DNA from: Sphagnum compactum | Lineage: Eukaryota; Bryophyta; Sphagnopsida; Sphagnales | Assembly (NCBI GenBank): GCA_965153455.1 | Contig: OZ234501.1 | Location: 558,001-622,000 of the forward strand | Direction of reading: 5' to 3' | Length of the DNA stretch: 64,000 nt | Shown here: one piece after another, positions 48,104 through 56,988 of the stretch | Numbering within the stretch: position 1 is the first letter of the stretch | Layout of the letters: every line of letters begins with the position of its first letter | Translations under genes and position numbers: made by a program | The notes under the pieces: generated by a model | The model's database searches: none | Told to the model about the DNA's origin: nothing | Seen by the model: only the letters and a program-made list of their open reading frames with translations

Positions 48104-48135
48104 TTGGGAATTAGAAACGAATAGTATTTCTAACA
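48104..48135 (-). repeat. LTR tip remnant at the A/C junction
   Basis: The first 32 bp of the LTR (minus orientation) directly follow copy A's broken leader. Copy C's leader starts immediately after on the other strand. TTGGG is shared by leader and LTR at the join, suggesting a microhomology repair junction. Confidence 0.8.
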
Positions 48136-48203
48136 AAAACGAGAGAATCCTTTTGAGACAAGGTTCTTAGTTTGCAAAGGGAGAGAGAGTTCATTTCCAA
48201 GTG

Positions 48204-49147
48204 GTTGCATCACATTTGTGAAGGATGCGTCAAAGGCAAACATCAAAGAACATCATTTCCCAAGGACGGAGCAACGAGGGCTGCACAACTTTTGGAGATT
48301 GTGCACACCGATGTGTGCGGAACAATGAAGACTACATCGCATGGTGGAGCGCGATACTTTCTCACTTTCATTGACGATTTCTCAAGGAAAATTCATGTCT
48401 ATCTTTTGAAGGCCAAAGGAGAAACGTTTGAAAAGTTCAAACAATACAAGGCGTTGGTGGAGAACGAAATTGGTCACAAAATCAAAGTGCTACGTTCCGA
48501 CAATGGAGGAGAATTTGTGTCTAGGAAATTTGACACATTTCTTGCGGAATGTGGAATTCAACGACAAACAAGTGCGCCCTATTCCCCACAACAAAACGGT
48601 GTTGCGGAACGTGCCAATAGAACCATCATGGAATGTGCAAGAAGCATGATTCTTGCACAAGGGTTGGAACTTGAATTTTGGGGCGAAGCGGTGAACACGG
48701 CGGTGTACATCAAAAATCGATGTCCAACCAAGGCTCTTAATTCCAAGACCCCTCAAGAAGCGTGGAGTGGTAGGAAACCCGATGTGTCCCATTTGAGAGT
48801 TTTTGGTTGTAAAGCCTCTGCACATGTCCCCGATGAAAAGAGGACCAAATTAGACTCCAAGTCCATGCCTTGTGTGTTTTTAGGATATTACGAAGGCACC
48901 AAAGCGTATCGCTTGATGTGTGTGAAAACCAAGAGAATCATCAAAAGTAGAGATGTTGTGTTCATTGAAGGGTCAAAGGAAATAGGTGGTGTACCTCATC
49001 TTGAGAGAGAAGAAAATGTAGTTGTGCATGAAGAAGTTGAGGGAGAAGAACCATTGGCCTTTAGTCAAGATAGACCTTTGAGTGAAACAAGAATGCAAGG
49101 TGTGCAAAGTGAATCAACACCAAGTTCTTCATCGGAAAAGGAATTTG
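48204..49147 (+). pseudogene. copy C integrase fragment
   Basis: Begins at HHICEGCVKGKHQRTSFP and keeps the DDE core (VHTDVCG, LRSDNGGEF, GVAERANRTIME). The open frame extends artificially upstream into leader DNA (from 48172). Cut at EEEF by copy B's 5' LTR. Confidence 0.88.
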
Positions 49148-49244
49148 TGTTAGAAATACTATTCGTTTCTAATTCCCAATGTTGATGAATGTGTTAAATA
49201 TTCATCAAAAGGATGAATAGTATACACATCCTTGTAGTTGTTAG

Positions 49245-49405
49245 GTTAGGGTTTAGAAGTGGAGACTACTTAGGGTTTGGCGGCGGCTAGGGTTAGGGTT
49301 AGGCGGCGGCTAGGTTTAGGGTTTGGTGGCGGCTAGGGTTAGGCGGCGACTAGGGTTAGGGTTTGGTGGCGGCTAGGTCAGGGTAAAGTGGCGGCTACTT
49401 CAGGG
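49245..49405 (+). promoter_or_regulatory. U3 array of telo-boxes and GCC-boxes
   Basis: TTAGGGTTT (reverse complement AAACCCTAA, the plant telo-box) alternates with GGCGGCT (reverse complement AGCCGCC, the GCC-box bound by AP2/ERF factors). About four telo-boxes and five GCC-boxes occur in 160 bp, ending some 12 bp before the TATA box. The layout is that of an enhancer; function is inferred. Confidence 0.6.
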
Positions 49406-49416
49406 TTGGGAGATAG

Positions 49417-49424
49417 TATATAAT
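49417..49424 (+). promoter_or_regulatory. LTR TATA box
   Basis: TATATAAT directly after the repeat array. It is conserved in the other LTR copies (e.g. 54501-54508), so transcription probably starts about 30 bp downstream. Confidence 0.65.
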
Positions 49425-49637
49425 GGAGTGGTTTTGAATTGTCTTTCATTCTTTCCTTTCATGGTTGTTGAGTGCACATAGAACCTTCAAGCTTTGTTAG
49501 TTGTTGCAAGCCATGGTTTTATGATTGTAGCATTTGAAGCATACAACCTTTGTAATCTTCTTTTACTTAATACAATTGTTCCATTTCATGAACCTTGAGT
49601 GTTGCATTTCTTGCTTGTTTTCAAGTTGTTTCCAATA

Positions 49638-49651
49638 GGTTATGGGCCCAC
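49638..49651 (+). promoter_or_regulatory. primer-binding site for half tRNA-iMet
   Basis: GGTTATGGGCCCAC starts at the first base after the LTR. It is the complement of GUGGGCCCAUAACC, the anticodon stem-loop region of plant initiator tRNA-Met, instead of the tRNA 3' end (TGGTATCAGAGC-type sites). Drosophila copia, yeast Ty5 and Osser are known to prime from this internal position. The same site is kept in piece G (62721-62734, minus strand). Confidence 0.8.
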
Positions 49652-50308
49652 ACCAAGCAAGAGAAAGGACATTGTGTTAGAACAAGAAGTAGTGAAAGGT
49701 TTGAGCTTGTATTGCATAGGAAAAGGGAGAGAATCCTTTTGAGACAAGGTTCTTAGTTTGCAAAGGGAGAGAGAGTTCATTTCCAAGTGGTGGCATACAA
49801 GGAGCTTGCAACTTTTCCAAGTGAGTGGGAGGTGTGGAAGAGACTTCTTCAAAGTGTTGTAAGTTCTTAAGTGTGGAAGAGTGTTCTTCAAATCTTTAAG
49901 TTTCAAGTTTGAAGTTCAAAAGTGTGAAAGAGAGTTCTTCAAGTTTTTGAGGTTTCCAACATTGAAGTTTGAGGTGTAAGAGAAGTTTTTCAAGTTTCTT
50001 GTAAAGGTTTTTAGGAAACTTGTTTCGTTTAAGTTTTTTGAAAGTGTTTACTTGTACAACATTGAAAGGGAGAATCCTTTTGAGGGAAGGCTTTTAGTTT
50101 GCAAGGTTGCAAAGGGAATAGTCTTACAAGTGAGTGAGAGGTGTGGAAGAGATTTCTTCAAGGTGTTATAAGTTTTTCAAGTGTGAAAAACTTGTTTTCG
50201 AAAGTATCAAGGTTTTCCAAGTGAAAGTGTTTGGAAGATAGTTCTTTTAGTTGTTGAAAACTTCAACTTTCAAGTTTGAGAGTGTTTGTTGTAGCATTTC
50301 TGTTCAAA
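49638..50308 (+). other. copy B untranslated leader with internal duplication
   Basis: About 670 bp of purine-rich leader. Two stretches recur: GAGAATCCTTTTGAG...TTAGTTTGCAA (49729 and 50070) and CAAGTGAGTG(G/A)GAGGTGTGG (49818 and 50127), giving an imperfect duplication of about 310-340 bp. Many GTTCTTCAAG / AAGTTTGAAG words lie between. Packaging or dimerisation signals may be here, but that is inference. Confidence 0.6.
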
Positions 50309-50893
50309 ATGTCTTCTTTTCAAATGGAGTCCTTGAAAGTCATGGAGAAGTTTGATGGTGGCAACTTTCACCTTTGGAAGTTCAAAATGCGCATGATGCT
50401 TTCCAAACATGGGCTTTGGAAATTTGTTGATGGGAGTGCCACCTTGCCAAGTGAAGAAGTTGCAAGGGCCGATTACAACGAAAAAAAGACCAAGGCTTTT
50501 GCATTGCTTTGCGAACATCTCACGGATGCCCAACTTGCACACATTCAATATTGTGACAATGTGCGAAGTGCGTGGGAGGCTCTTTGTGGTGTGCATGAAG
50601 CTAAGACCATTGGCAACAAGTTGTTCCTTCGAAGGAGATTCTTCACCATCAAAATGCAAGAAGGAGATGACATGCTTGTGCACATCAACACAGTGAAAGC
50701 CCTTGCGGACCAACTACGTTCCATCGAGGTGAACATTACGGATGAAGAAATTAACATGGTACTCCTCATGAGCCTTCCTCCATCCTTTGATAACTTAGTC
50801 ACAAGCTTGGAGTCCATGTCAACGAAAGATGTAGACCTTCAATTTCGTTGTAGCAAGGTTGCTTCACGAAGTGTCCAAAAGAAAAGAATGTGA
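50309..50893 (+). CDS. copy B gag
   Basis: 194 codons starting MSSFQMESLKVMEKFDGGNF, chosen over an upstream in-frame ATG at 50276 because copies G and H also preserve this start. UBN2-type copia capsid (LWKFKMRMMLSKHGLW, FALLCEHLTDAQLAHIQYCD, RRFFTIKMQEGDDMLVHIN). Relative to the older copy D, one extra base in CAATTTCGTTG shifts the frame, so translation ends at TGA (50891-50893) before the zinc knuckle. Normal copia elements read gag and pol as one frame. Confidence 0.88.
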   Translation: MSSFQMESLKVMEKFDGGNFHLWKFKMRMMLSKHGLWKFVDGSATLPSEEVARADYNEKKTKAFALLCEHLTDAQLAHIQYCDNVRSAWEALCGVHEAKTIGNKLFLRRRFFTIKMQEGDDMLVHINTVKALADQLRSIEVNITDEEINMVLLMSLPPSFDNLVTSLESMSTKDVDLQFRCSKVASRSVQKKRM

Positions 50894-51302
50894 GAATTCC
50901 GAGACTACCGCATTAGTGAACAAAACTCACAAGCCAAATGAAAAGCTTTGCTTTTATTGTAAGAAACCCGGACATTTTGTGAGAAATTGTTTGAAGAAGA
51001 AAAATGATGAAAAAGAAAAAGTTAATCAAGCTTGTGAAGATCACGAACAAATGTTTGTTGCGGCATTGAGTGCCAATGATCATACCACGTATGATTGGAT
51101 TGTGGATTCGGGTGCAACGCAACACATGACATTCGAACAAGAATGGTTTACCACGTACGAGCGCATTTCCCCAAGGAGGGTGTTCATGGGCGATGACACC
51201 GTTTTGGAGGCCATTGGCAAGGGGAGCATCAAAGCCACATTGCAAGTGGGAGGCCAATTGACACACACAACCATCACCCAAGTTTTCATGTTCCAAAAAT
51301 GA
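50859..51302 (+). CDS. copy B nucleocapsid and protease segment
   Basis: 147 codons in the +1 frame relative to gag. Zinc knuckle CFYCKKPGHFVRNC at 50949-50990 (RNA packaging) and protease motif WIVDSGATQHMTFEQEW with the catalytic DSG. It ends at a TGA overlapping the ATG of the integrase frame (ATGA at 51299-51302), an arrangement compatible with stop-restart but created by a one-base deletion relative to copy D. Expression would need reinitiation or frameshifting. Confidence 0.85.
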   Translation: MLHEVSKRKECENSETTALVNKTHKPNEKLCFYCKKPGHFVRNCLKKKNDEKEKVNQACEDHEQMFVAALSANDHTTYDWIVDSGATQHMTFEQEWFTTYERISPRRVFMGDDTVLEAIGKGSIKATLQVGGQLTHTTITQVFMFQK

Positions 51303-52360
51303 AGAATAATCTCATTTCGGTGAGTAAACTCATTTCGGAAGGTTTCAAAGTGGAGTTTGACAAGGATGGTTGTAAGGTCAACGATGCTCGAGGAGTTGTT
51401 GTGGCGCAACCACGAAGGGACAAAAACTTGTACCTTCTTAATGTGAAGGTGCGTAAGGACATGGCACACATTGCAAATTCTTTGGAGGAAAGTGCGATGC
51501 TTTGGCATGAAAGACTTGGCCATCTCAACATGGCAAGCCTTAAGGAGTTAGATGCCATGGTGGATGGCATGAATTTGAAAGAAGTGCCGTTGCATCACAT
51601 TTGTGAAGGATGCGTCAAAGGCAAACATCAAAGAACATCATTTCCCAAGGACGGAGCAACGAGGGCTTCACAACTTTTGGAGATTGTGCACACCGATGTG
51701 TGCGGAACAATGAAGACTACATCGCATGGTGGAGCGCGATACTTTCTCACTTTCATTGACGATTTCTCAAGGAAAACTCATGTCTATCTTTTGAAGGCCA
51801 AAGGAGAAGCGTTTGAAAAATTCAAACAATACAAGGCCTTGGTGGAGAACGAAATTGGTCACAAAATCAAAGTGCTACGTTCCGACAACGGAGGAGAATT
51901 TGTGTCTAGGAAATTTGACGCATTTCTTGCGGAATGTGGAATTCAACGACAAACAAGTGCGCCCTATTCCCCACAACAAAACGGTGTTGCGGAACGTGCC
52001 AATAGAACCATCATGGAATGTGCAAGAAGCATGATTCTTGCACAAGGGTTGGAACTTGAATTTTGGGGTGAAGCGGTGAACACGGCGGTGTACATCAAAA
52101 ATCGATGTCCAACCAAGGCTCTTGATTCCAAGACCCCTCAAGAAGCGTGGAGTGGTAGGAAACCCGATGTGTCCCATTTGAGAGTTTTTGGTTGTAAAGC
52201 CTCTGCACATGTCCCCGATGAAAAGAGGACCAAATTAGACTCCAAGTCCATGCCTTGTGTGTTTTTAGGATATTACGAAGGCACCAAAGCATATCGCTTG
52301 ATGTGTGTGAAAACCAAGAGAATCATCAAAAGTAAAGATGTTGTGTTCATTGAAGGGTGA
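51299..52360 (+). pseudogene. copy B integrase
   Basis: Back in the gag frame. Begins MKNNLISVSKLISEGFKVEF; GAG-pre-integrase HHCC motif (WHERLGHLNM, CEGCVKGK), then DDE core residues in VHTDVCG, LRSDNGGEF and PQQNGVAERANRTIME. It is cut by TGA at 52358-52360 where copies A and C read TCA (Ser), which ends pol before RT. The domain itself is complete. Confidence 0.9.
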
Positions 52361-54223
52361 AAGGAAATAGGTGGTGTACCTCATCTTGAGAAAGAAGAAA
52401 ATGTAGTTGTGCATGAAGAAGTTGAGGGAGAAGAACCATTGGCCTTTAGTCAAGATAGACCTTTGAGTGAAACAAGAATGGAAGGTGTGCAAAGTGAATC
52501 CACACCAAGTTCTTCATCGGAAGAGGAATTTGTTGTTTCCAATGATAACCCATCTTGTGAACCTTCCCAAGATATTGCGAGGGAAAGACCTCAAAGGCAA
52601 CGAAGGGATTGGCCTCGGGATTGGTGGATTGCTACCAAAGAGGTGGAGCGCGCCACCGTTGCATTTTTGGAGGAGCCCCAAAATATTGAAGAAGCATTGA
52701 CATGTGAAAATTCCAAGGAGTGGGAGTGTGCGATGCGAGAAGAATATGATTCCCTCATGACAAACAACACATGGACTTTGGTACCACTTCCCGCCGGTAG
52801 GAAACCCGTTTCTTGCAAATGGGTGTTCAAAATCAAACAAGGCGCGAATGGGGAAGTGGAACGCTACAAGGCTAGATTAGTAGCAAGAGGTTTTACCCAA
52901 ACCTACGGAGTGGATTACAACGAAACTTTTGCGCCGGTCGCAAAATTTGCATCTATTCGTTGTATTCTTGCATTGGCGGCCTTGGAAGACATGGAGATCC
53001 ATCAAATGGACGTGAAAACCGCATTTCTCAATGGTGAGCTTGAAGAGGAGATTTACATGGAGCAACCTCAAGGGTTCGTGCACCAAGGAGGTGAACATCT
53101 CGTGTGTAAGCTTCACAAGTCCTTGTATGGTTTGAAACAATCTCCAAGGGCATGGAATCAAAAGTTAGATGCGTTTCTCAAAAGCATTGAATTTATGAAG
53201 AGTGAGGCGGATCCTAGTGTGTACGTTGCACAAGTGGGAGATGTGAAGTTTTTCATTGTGGTCTATGTGGACAACCTCATTTTGGTGTGCAACGATCAAA
53301 ACAAACTTTTGCAAATCAAAGAGGAATTGAGTCAAAAGTTTGAAATGAAGGACCTCGGGGAGTTGCATTTCTTTTTGGGGATGGATGTGGAAAGGAATCG
53401 TGATGAAACACTCCTACGCATCAACCAAATCAAATACCTCAAGGAAACATTGAAGCGGTTTCGAATGGAGGAATGTAAGCCCATTGGAGTTCCATTGGAT
53501 CCCAAGGTGAAGTTACAAAGGAATGTGAATGGAAATGATGAATCAAAGGGATTCCCATATCAACAAGCGGTTGGGTCTTTGATGTATGCCATGTTGTGCA
53601 CACGACCCGACTTGGCATACCCAATAAGCGTGTTGAGTCAACACATGGCGAACCCTAACATGGAGCATTGGATGGCCGTCAAACGAATCTTTCGATATTT
53701 GCAAGGTACACTGCAAATGAAATTACAATTTGGTGGAACACCATCCAAGGAAGTTCTTGGATATTGTGATGCGGATTGGGGTGGTGATCTTGAAGATAGG
53801 AGGTCCACCACAGGGTTGGTTTTCATGATTGGAGGTGGAGCGATTTCTTGGAGTAGCAAACGACAACCCACAATAGCATTGTCCACCACGGAGGCGGAAT
53901 ACATGGCGAACACGCAAGCCACAAAAGAAGCCATATGGATAACAAAATTGATGATGGATTTAGGATACATGGAGGAGAAGAAAATGATGGTGATTCGATG
54001 CGACAATCAAGGTGCGATATCATTGACCAAGAATCCCACTCACCATGCACGAACAAAACACATTGATGGACAACATCATTTTGTTCGAGAACGAGTTGAA
54101 AATCAAGAAGTTGGATTTGAATATTGTCCAACCGAACACATGGTGGCGGATGTCCTTACTAAGGCATTATCTAAAGAACGACATCATAAGTTGATAAACA
54201 TGTTCGGATTAGAAACTTCATAG
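52361..54223 (+). pseudogene. copy B reverse transcriptase and RNase H
   Basis: Continues the same frame after the nonsense codon (first Met at 52409). RT motifs: WECAMREEYDSLMTNNTWTL, KPVSCKWVFKIKQG, HQMDVKTAFLNGEL and SLYGLKQSPRAWN. The active site reads YVDN (53264-53275) where copies A and C have YVDD; the second catalytic Asp is lost by G to A in a CpG. RNase H follows (YCDADWGGDLEDRRSTTG, STTEAEYMA, VIRCDNQGAISL). It ends eight bases before the 3' LTR. The enzyme should be inactive. Confidence 0.92.
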
Positions 54224-54231
54224 AGTGGGAG
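54222..54231 (+). promoter_or_regulatory. copy B polypurine tract
   Basis: AGAGTGGGAG directly before the 3' LTR, overlapping the stop codon region. It is the expected plus-strand primer and is conserved next to copy A's 3' LTR. Confidence 0.75.
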
Positions 54232-54721
54232 TGTTAGAAATACTATTCGTTTCTAATTCCCAATGTTGATGAATGTGTTAAACATTCATCAAAAGGATGA
54301 ATAGTATACACATCCTTGTAGTTGTTAGGTTAGGGTTTAGAAGTGGAGACTACTTAGGGTTTGGCGGCGGCTAGGGTTAGGGTTAGGCGGCGGCTAGGTT
54401 TAGGGTTTGGTGGCGGCTAGGGTTAGGCGGCGACTAGGGTTAGGGTTTGGTGGCGGCTAGGTCAGGGTTAAGTGGCGGCTACTTCAGGGTTGGGAGATAG
54501 TATATAATGGAGTGGTTTTGAATTGTCTTTCATTCTTTCCTTTCATGGTTGTTGAGTGCACATAGAACCTTCAAGCTTTGTTAGTTGTTGCAAGCCATAG
54601 TTTTATGATTGTAGCATTTGAAGCATACAACCTTTGTAATCTTCTTTTACTTAATACAATTGTTCCATTTCATGAACCTTGAGTGTTGCATTTCTTGCTT
54701 GTTTTCAAGTTGTTTCCAATA
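54232..54721 (+). repeat. copy B 3' LTR (490 bp)
   Basis: Nearly identical to the 5' LTR. The U3 starts with an outer stem 54240-54248 / 54299-54307 (ATACTATTC / GAATAGTAT) enclosing a perfect 11-bp stem 54266-54276 / 54282-54292 with a 5-nt loop. Confidence 0.95.
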
Positions 54722-54726
54722 ATTTG

Positions 54727-55602
54727 TTGTTTCCAATGATAACCCATCTTGTGAACCTTCGCAAGATATTGCGAGGGAAAGACCTCAAAGGCAACGAAGG
54801 GAATGGCCTCGGGATTGGTGGATTGCTACCAAAGAGGTGGAGCGCGCCACCGTTGCATTTTTGGAGGAGCTCCAAAATATTGAAGAAGCATTGACATGTG
54901 AAAATTCCAAGGAGTGGGAGTGTGCGATGCGAGAAGAATATGATTCCCTCATGACAAACAACACATGGACTTTGGTACCACTTCCCGCCGGTAGGAAACC
55001 CGTTTCTTGCAAATGGGTGTTCAAAATCAAACAAGGCGCAAATGGGGAAGTGGAACGCTACAAGGCTAGATTAGTAGCAAGAGGTTTTACTCAAACCTAC
55101 GGAGTGGATTACAAGGAAACTTTTGCGCCGCTCGCAAAATTTGCATCTATTCGTTGTATTCTTGCATTGGCGGCCTTGGAAGACATGGAGATCCATCAAA
55201 TGGACGTGAAAACCGCATTTCTCAATGGCGAGCTTGAAGAGGAGATTTACATGGAGCAACCTCAAGGGTTCGTGCACCAAGGACGTGAACATCTCGTGTG
55301 TAAGCTTCACAAATCCTTGTATGGTTTGAAATAATCTCCAAGGGCATGGAATCAAAAGTTAGATGCGTTTCTCAAAAGCATTGAATTTATCAAGAGTGAG
55401 GCGGATCCTAGTGTGTACGTTGCACAAGTGGGAGATGTGAAGTTTTTCATTGTGGTCTATGTGGACGACCTCATTTTGGTGTGCAACGATCAAAACAAAC
55501 TTTTGCAAATCAAAGAGGAATTGAGTCAAAAGTTTGAAATGAAGGACCTCGGGGAGTTGCATTTCTTTTTGGGGATGGAGGTGGAAAGGAATCTTGATGA
55601 TA
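54727..55602 (+). pseudogene. copy C reverse transcriptase fragment
   Basis: Continues from the interrupted EEEF of copy C (VVSNDNPSCEPSQDIARERP) into RT (KPVSCKWVFKIKQG, HQMDVKTAFLNGEL). A CAA to TAA change truncates it at GLK (55332-55334). Downstream YVDDLILVCND is intact. It ends at MEVERN near 55595, where unrelated AT-rich DNA starts. Confidence 0.88.
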
Positions 55603-56752
55603 GATTCAAAAGAAAAAACCTTTCAACTATGATATTATCTTCACAAAAAATAGTGAATTCAAGAAGTAGAATACTTTCCTTCAGGTAAAGCTCAAGGCAT
55701 TATCAATGGAAGAAATAGATATAAACTTATGGTGGGAGGTAGTTCAAGACATTGTTCAAAAAGATATTAGGAAAGTCTACAAAAAGTATGAGAGGAATGA
55801 AAGGTTATACAAACACAAGATTTCTCAAATGGAAAGAGTTATGCCATCATTTGAATATGAACCTTTAGTTCTATCTCTAGACCAAAGACTTCAAATGAGG
55901 AAAAAAAACAGAGGGGATATAAATGGGGTAGGACCATCAAGTACAAAAGTAGCAAAGCAGCTACGAGACCTCATAGGAGGAAAGGATAGCCTTGAGAGGG
56001 AGGCTACTGAATAGACTCTAGAACAAGTAAAATTTGTTTTGCAAGAAGTTAATACTTAGGAGTATGCATTTCCAGCTAGAAAAATAGGGGAGCAAATACA
56101 ACCTGAAGAACATATAATTTAAAAAGATTATTAAGGTCAAACTGAGCTTGTATTAGAGTTGCAATAATAGGATCAAACTTAGATTACATTAGATCTATAG
56201 TCAAATTAGTAGTTACAAGTTGTATCAAAGCTGTAACAACAAGATCAAAACCATATCACATCATATTTACAATTATAGTAACAATGACAAGTGACAACAA
56301 AGTTGCAATCATAAGAGAAGAAAGTAATCTATCAACAAACAATTGCATAGATGTCAAAAGGGACATCAAAAGAATAATTATAGATTTCGTATACAACAAA
56401 GAATCAGACAATGCTTTAATCTAAAGTATAAAAAGAATAGATTATAGTACAGACAAAACAAATTGTAGTATAGATAGATCATATTTTTGAATCACAAGAT
56501 CTAAAACATTAACACATTTAACTTTTTTAACACATTTTTTGATCTAGAATTCCGAGACATAATTCAGAGTACAACTGGGGTAATGTTGAGGGAGTAATTA
56601 CTTGCGATAATTATTAGTTAATATATTTCTATTCACTTACTTACTATTTTAGGAATTACTAGCTAAATTACATAGTTTTTATCACCATTTGAATTTGAAT
56701 ACAACATAGGATATGGGATCTAGATGAGGAAAAAGGGGTCTTTGATGAGGTC
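55603..56752. other. AT-rich DNA of unknown origin between copies C and D
   Basis: One open frame (55706-56014, 102 codons) has a charged, coiled-coil-like sequence (INLWWEVVQDIVQKDIRKVY) followed by stop-ridden Gln-rich sequence with many TAG/TAA in place of CAG/CAA (to about 56560). It looks like an unrelated decayed gene or retroelement fragment that I do not recognise. Confidence 0.4.
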
Positions 56753-56988
56753 TATTGGAAACAATTTGAAAACAAGCAAGAAATGAAAGATTCAAGGTTC
56801 ATGAAATGGAACAATTGTATTAACTAACAAGAAGATTACAAAGATTGTATGCTTCAAATGCTACAATCACAAAACTATGGCTTGTAACAACTAACAAAGC
56901 TTAAAGGTTTTATGTGCACTCAAAAAACCATGAAACAAGAGAATGAAAGACAACTCAAAAACACTGCATTATATACTATCTCCTAACC

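Larger units (their letters stand above)
42667..48135 (-). mobile_element. copia copy A, 5'-truncated, split by a solo LTR
   Basis: Read on the minus strand: leader (48103-47581), gag, nucleocapsid-protease, integrase, RT, RNase H, polypurine tract (CATAGAGTGGGAG, rc of 43163-43175) and a 3' LTR (42667-43162). The 5' LTR and primer site are missing. At that end only about 32 bp of LTR tip (48104-48135) is joined to the leader. A solo LTR of the same family sits in the integrase-RT linker with a 5-bp duplication. RT keeps YVDD. Confidence 0.9.
49148..49637 (+). repeat. copy B 5' LTR (490 bp)
   Basis: TGTTAGAAATAC...TTTCCAATA. U3 holds a nested hairpin at its start, the telo-box/GCC-box array (about 49245-49405) and a TATA box TATATAAT at 49417-49424. 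The primer site follows without a gap. Confidence 0.95.
49143..54726 (+). mobile_element. full-length copia copy B with ATTTG target duplication
   Basis: The element proper is 49148-54721 (5574 bp): 490-bp LTRs at both ends, primer site, leader, gag-pol and polypurine tract. ATTTG occurs directly before (49143-49147) and after (54722-54726), and the flanks join into uninterrupted copy C coding sequence. By eye the two LTRs differ at three positions (about 49201/54285, 49385/54469, 49515/54599), i.e. about 0.6%, so the insertion is recent for such a genome. Coding capacity is broken by two frameshifts, a nonsense codon and a lost RT catalytic residue. Confidence 0.95.
48136..55602 (+). mobile_element. 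copia copy C, deleted, interrupted by copy B
   Basis: Two parts: 48136-49147 and, beyond copy B, 54727-55602. It holds a short leader piece (48141-48203) joined directly to mid-integrase (from HHICEGCVKGK), so the 5' LTR, gag, protease and the start of integrase are gone. RT breaks off after GMEVERN near 55595; RNase H and the 3' LTR are absent. Confidence 0.88.

Noticed and set aside
50276-50308. Upstream in-frame gag start (MRVFVVAFLFK)
   Set aside because: It is partly leader sequence. The MSSFQMES start is preserved in copies A, B, G and H, while upstream codons vary or are interrupted.
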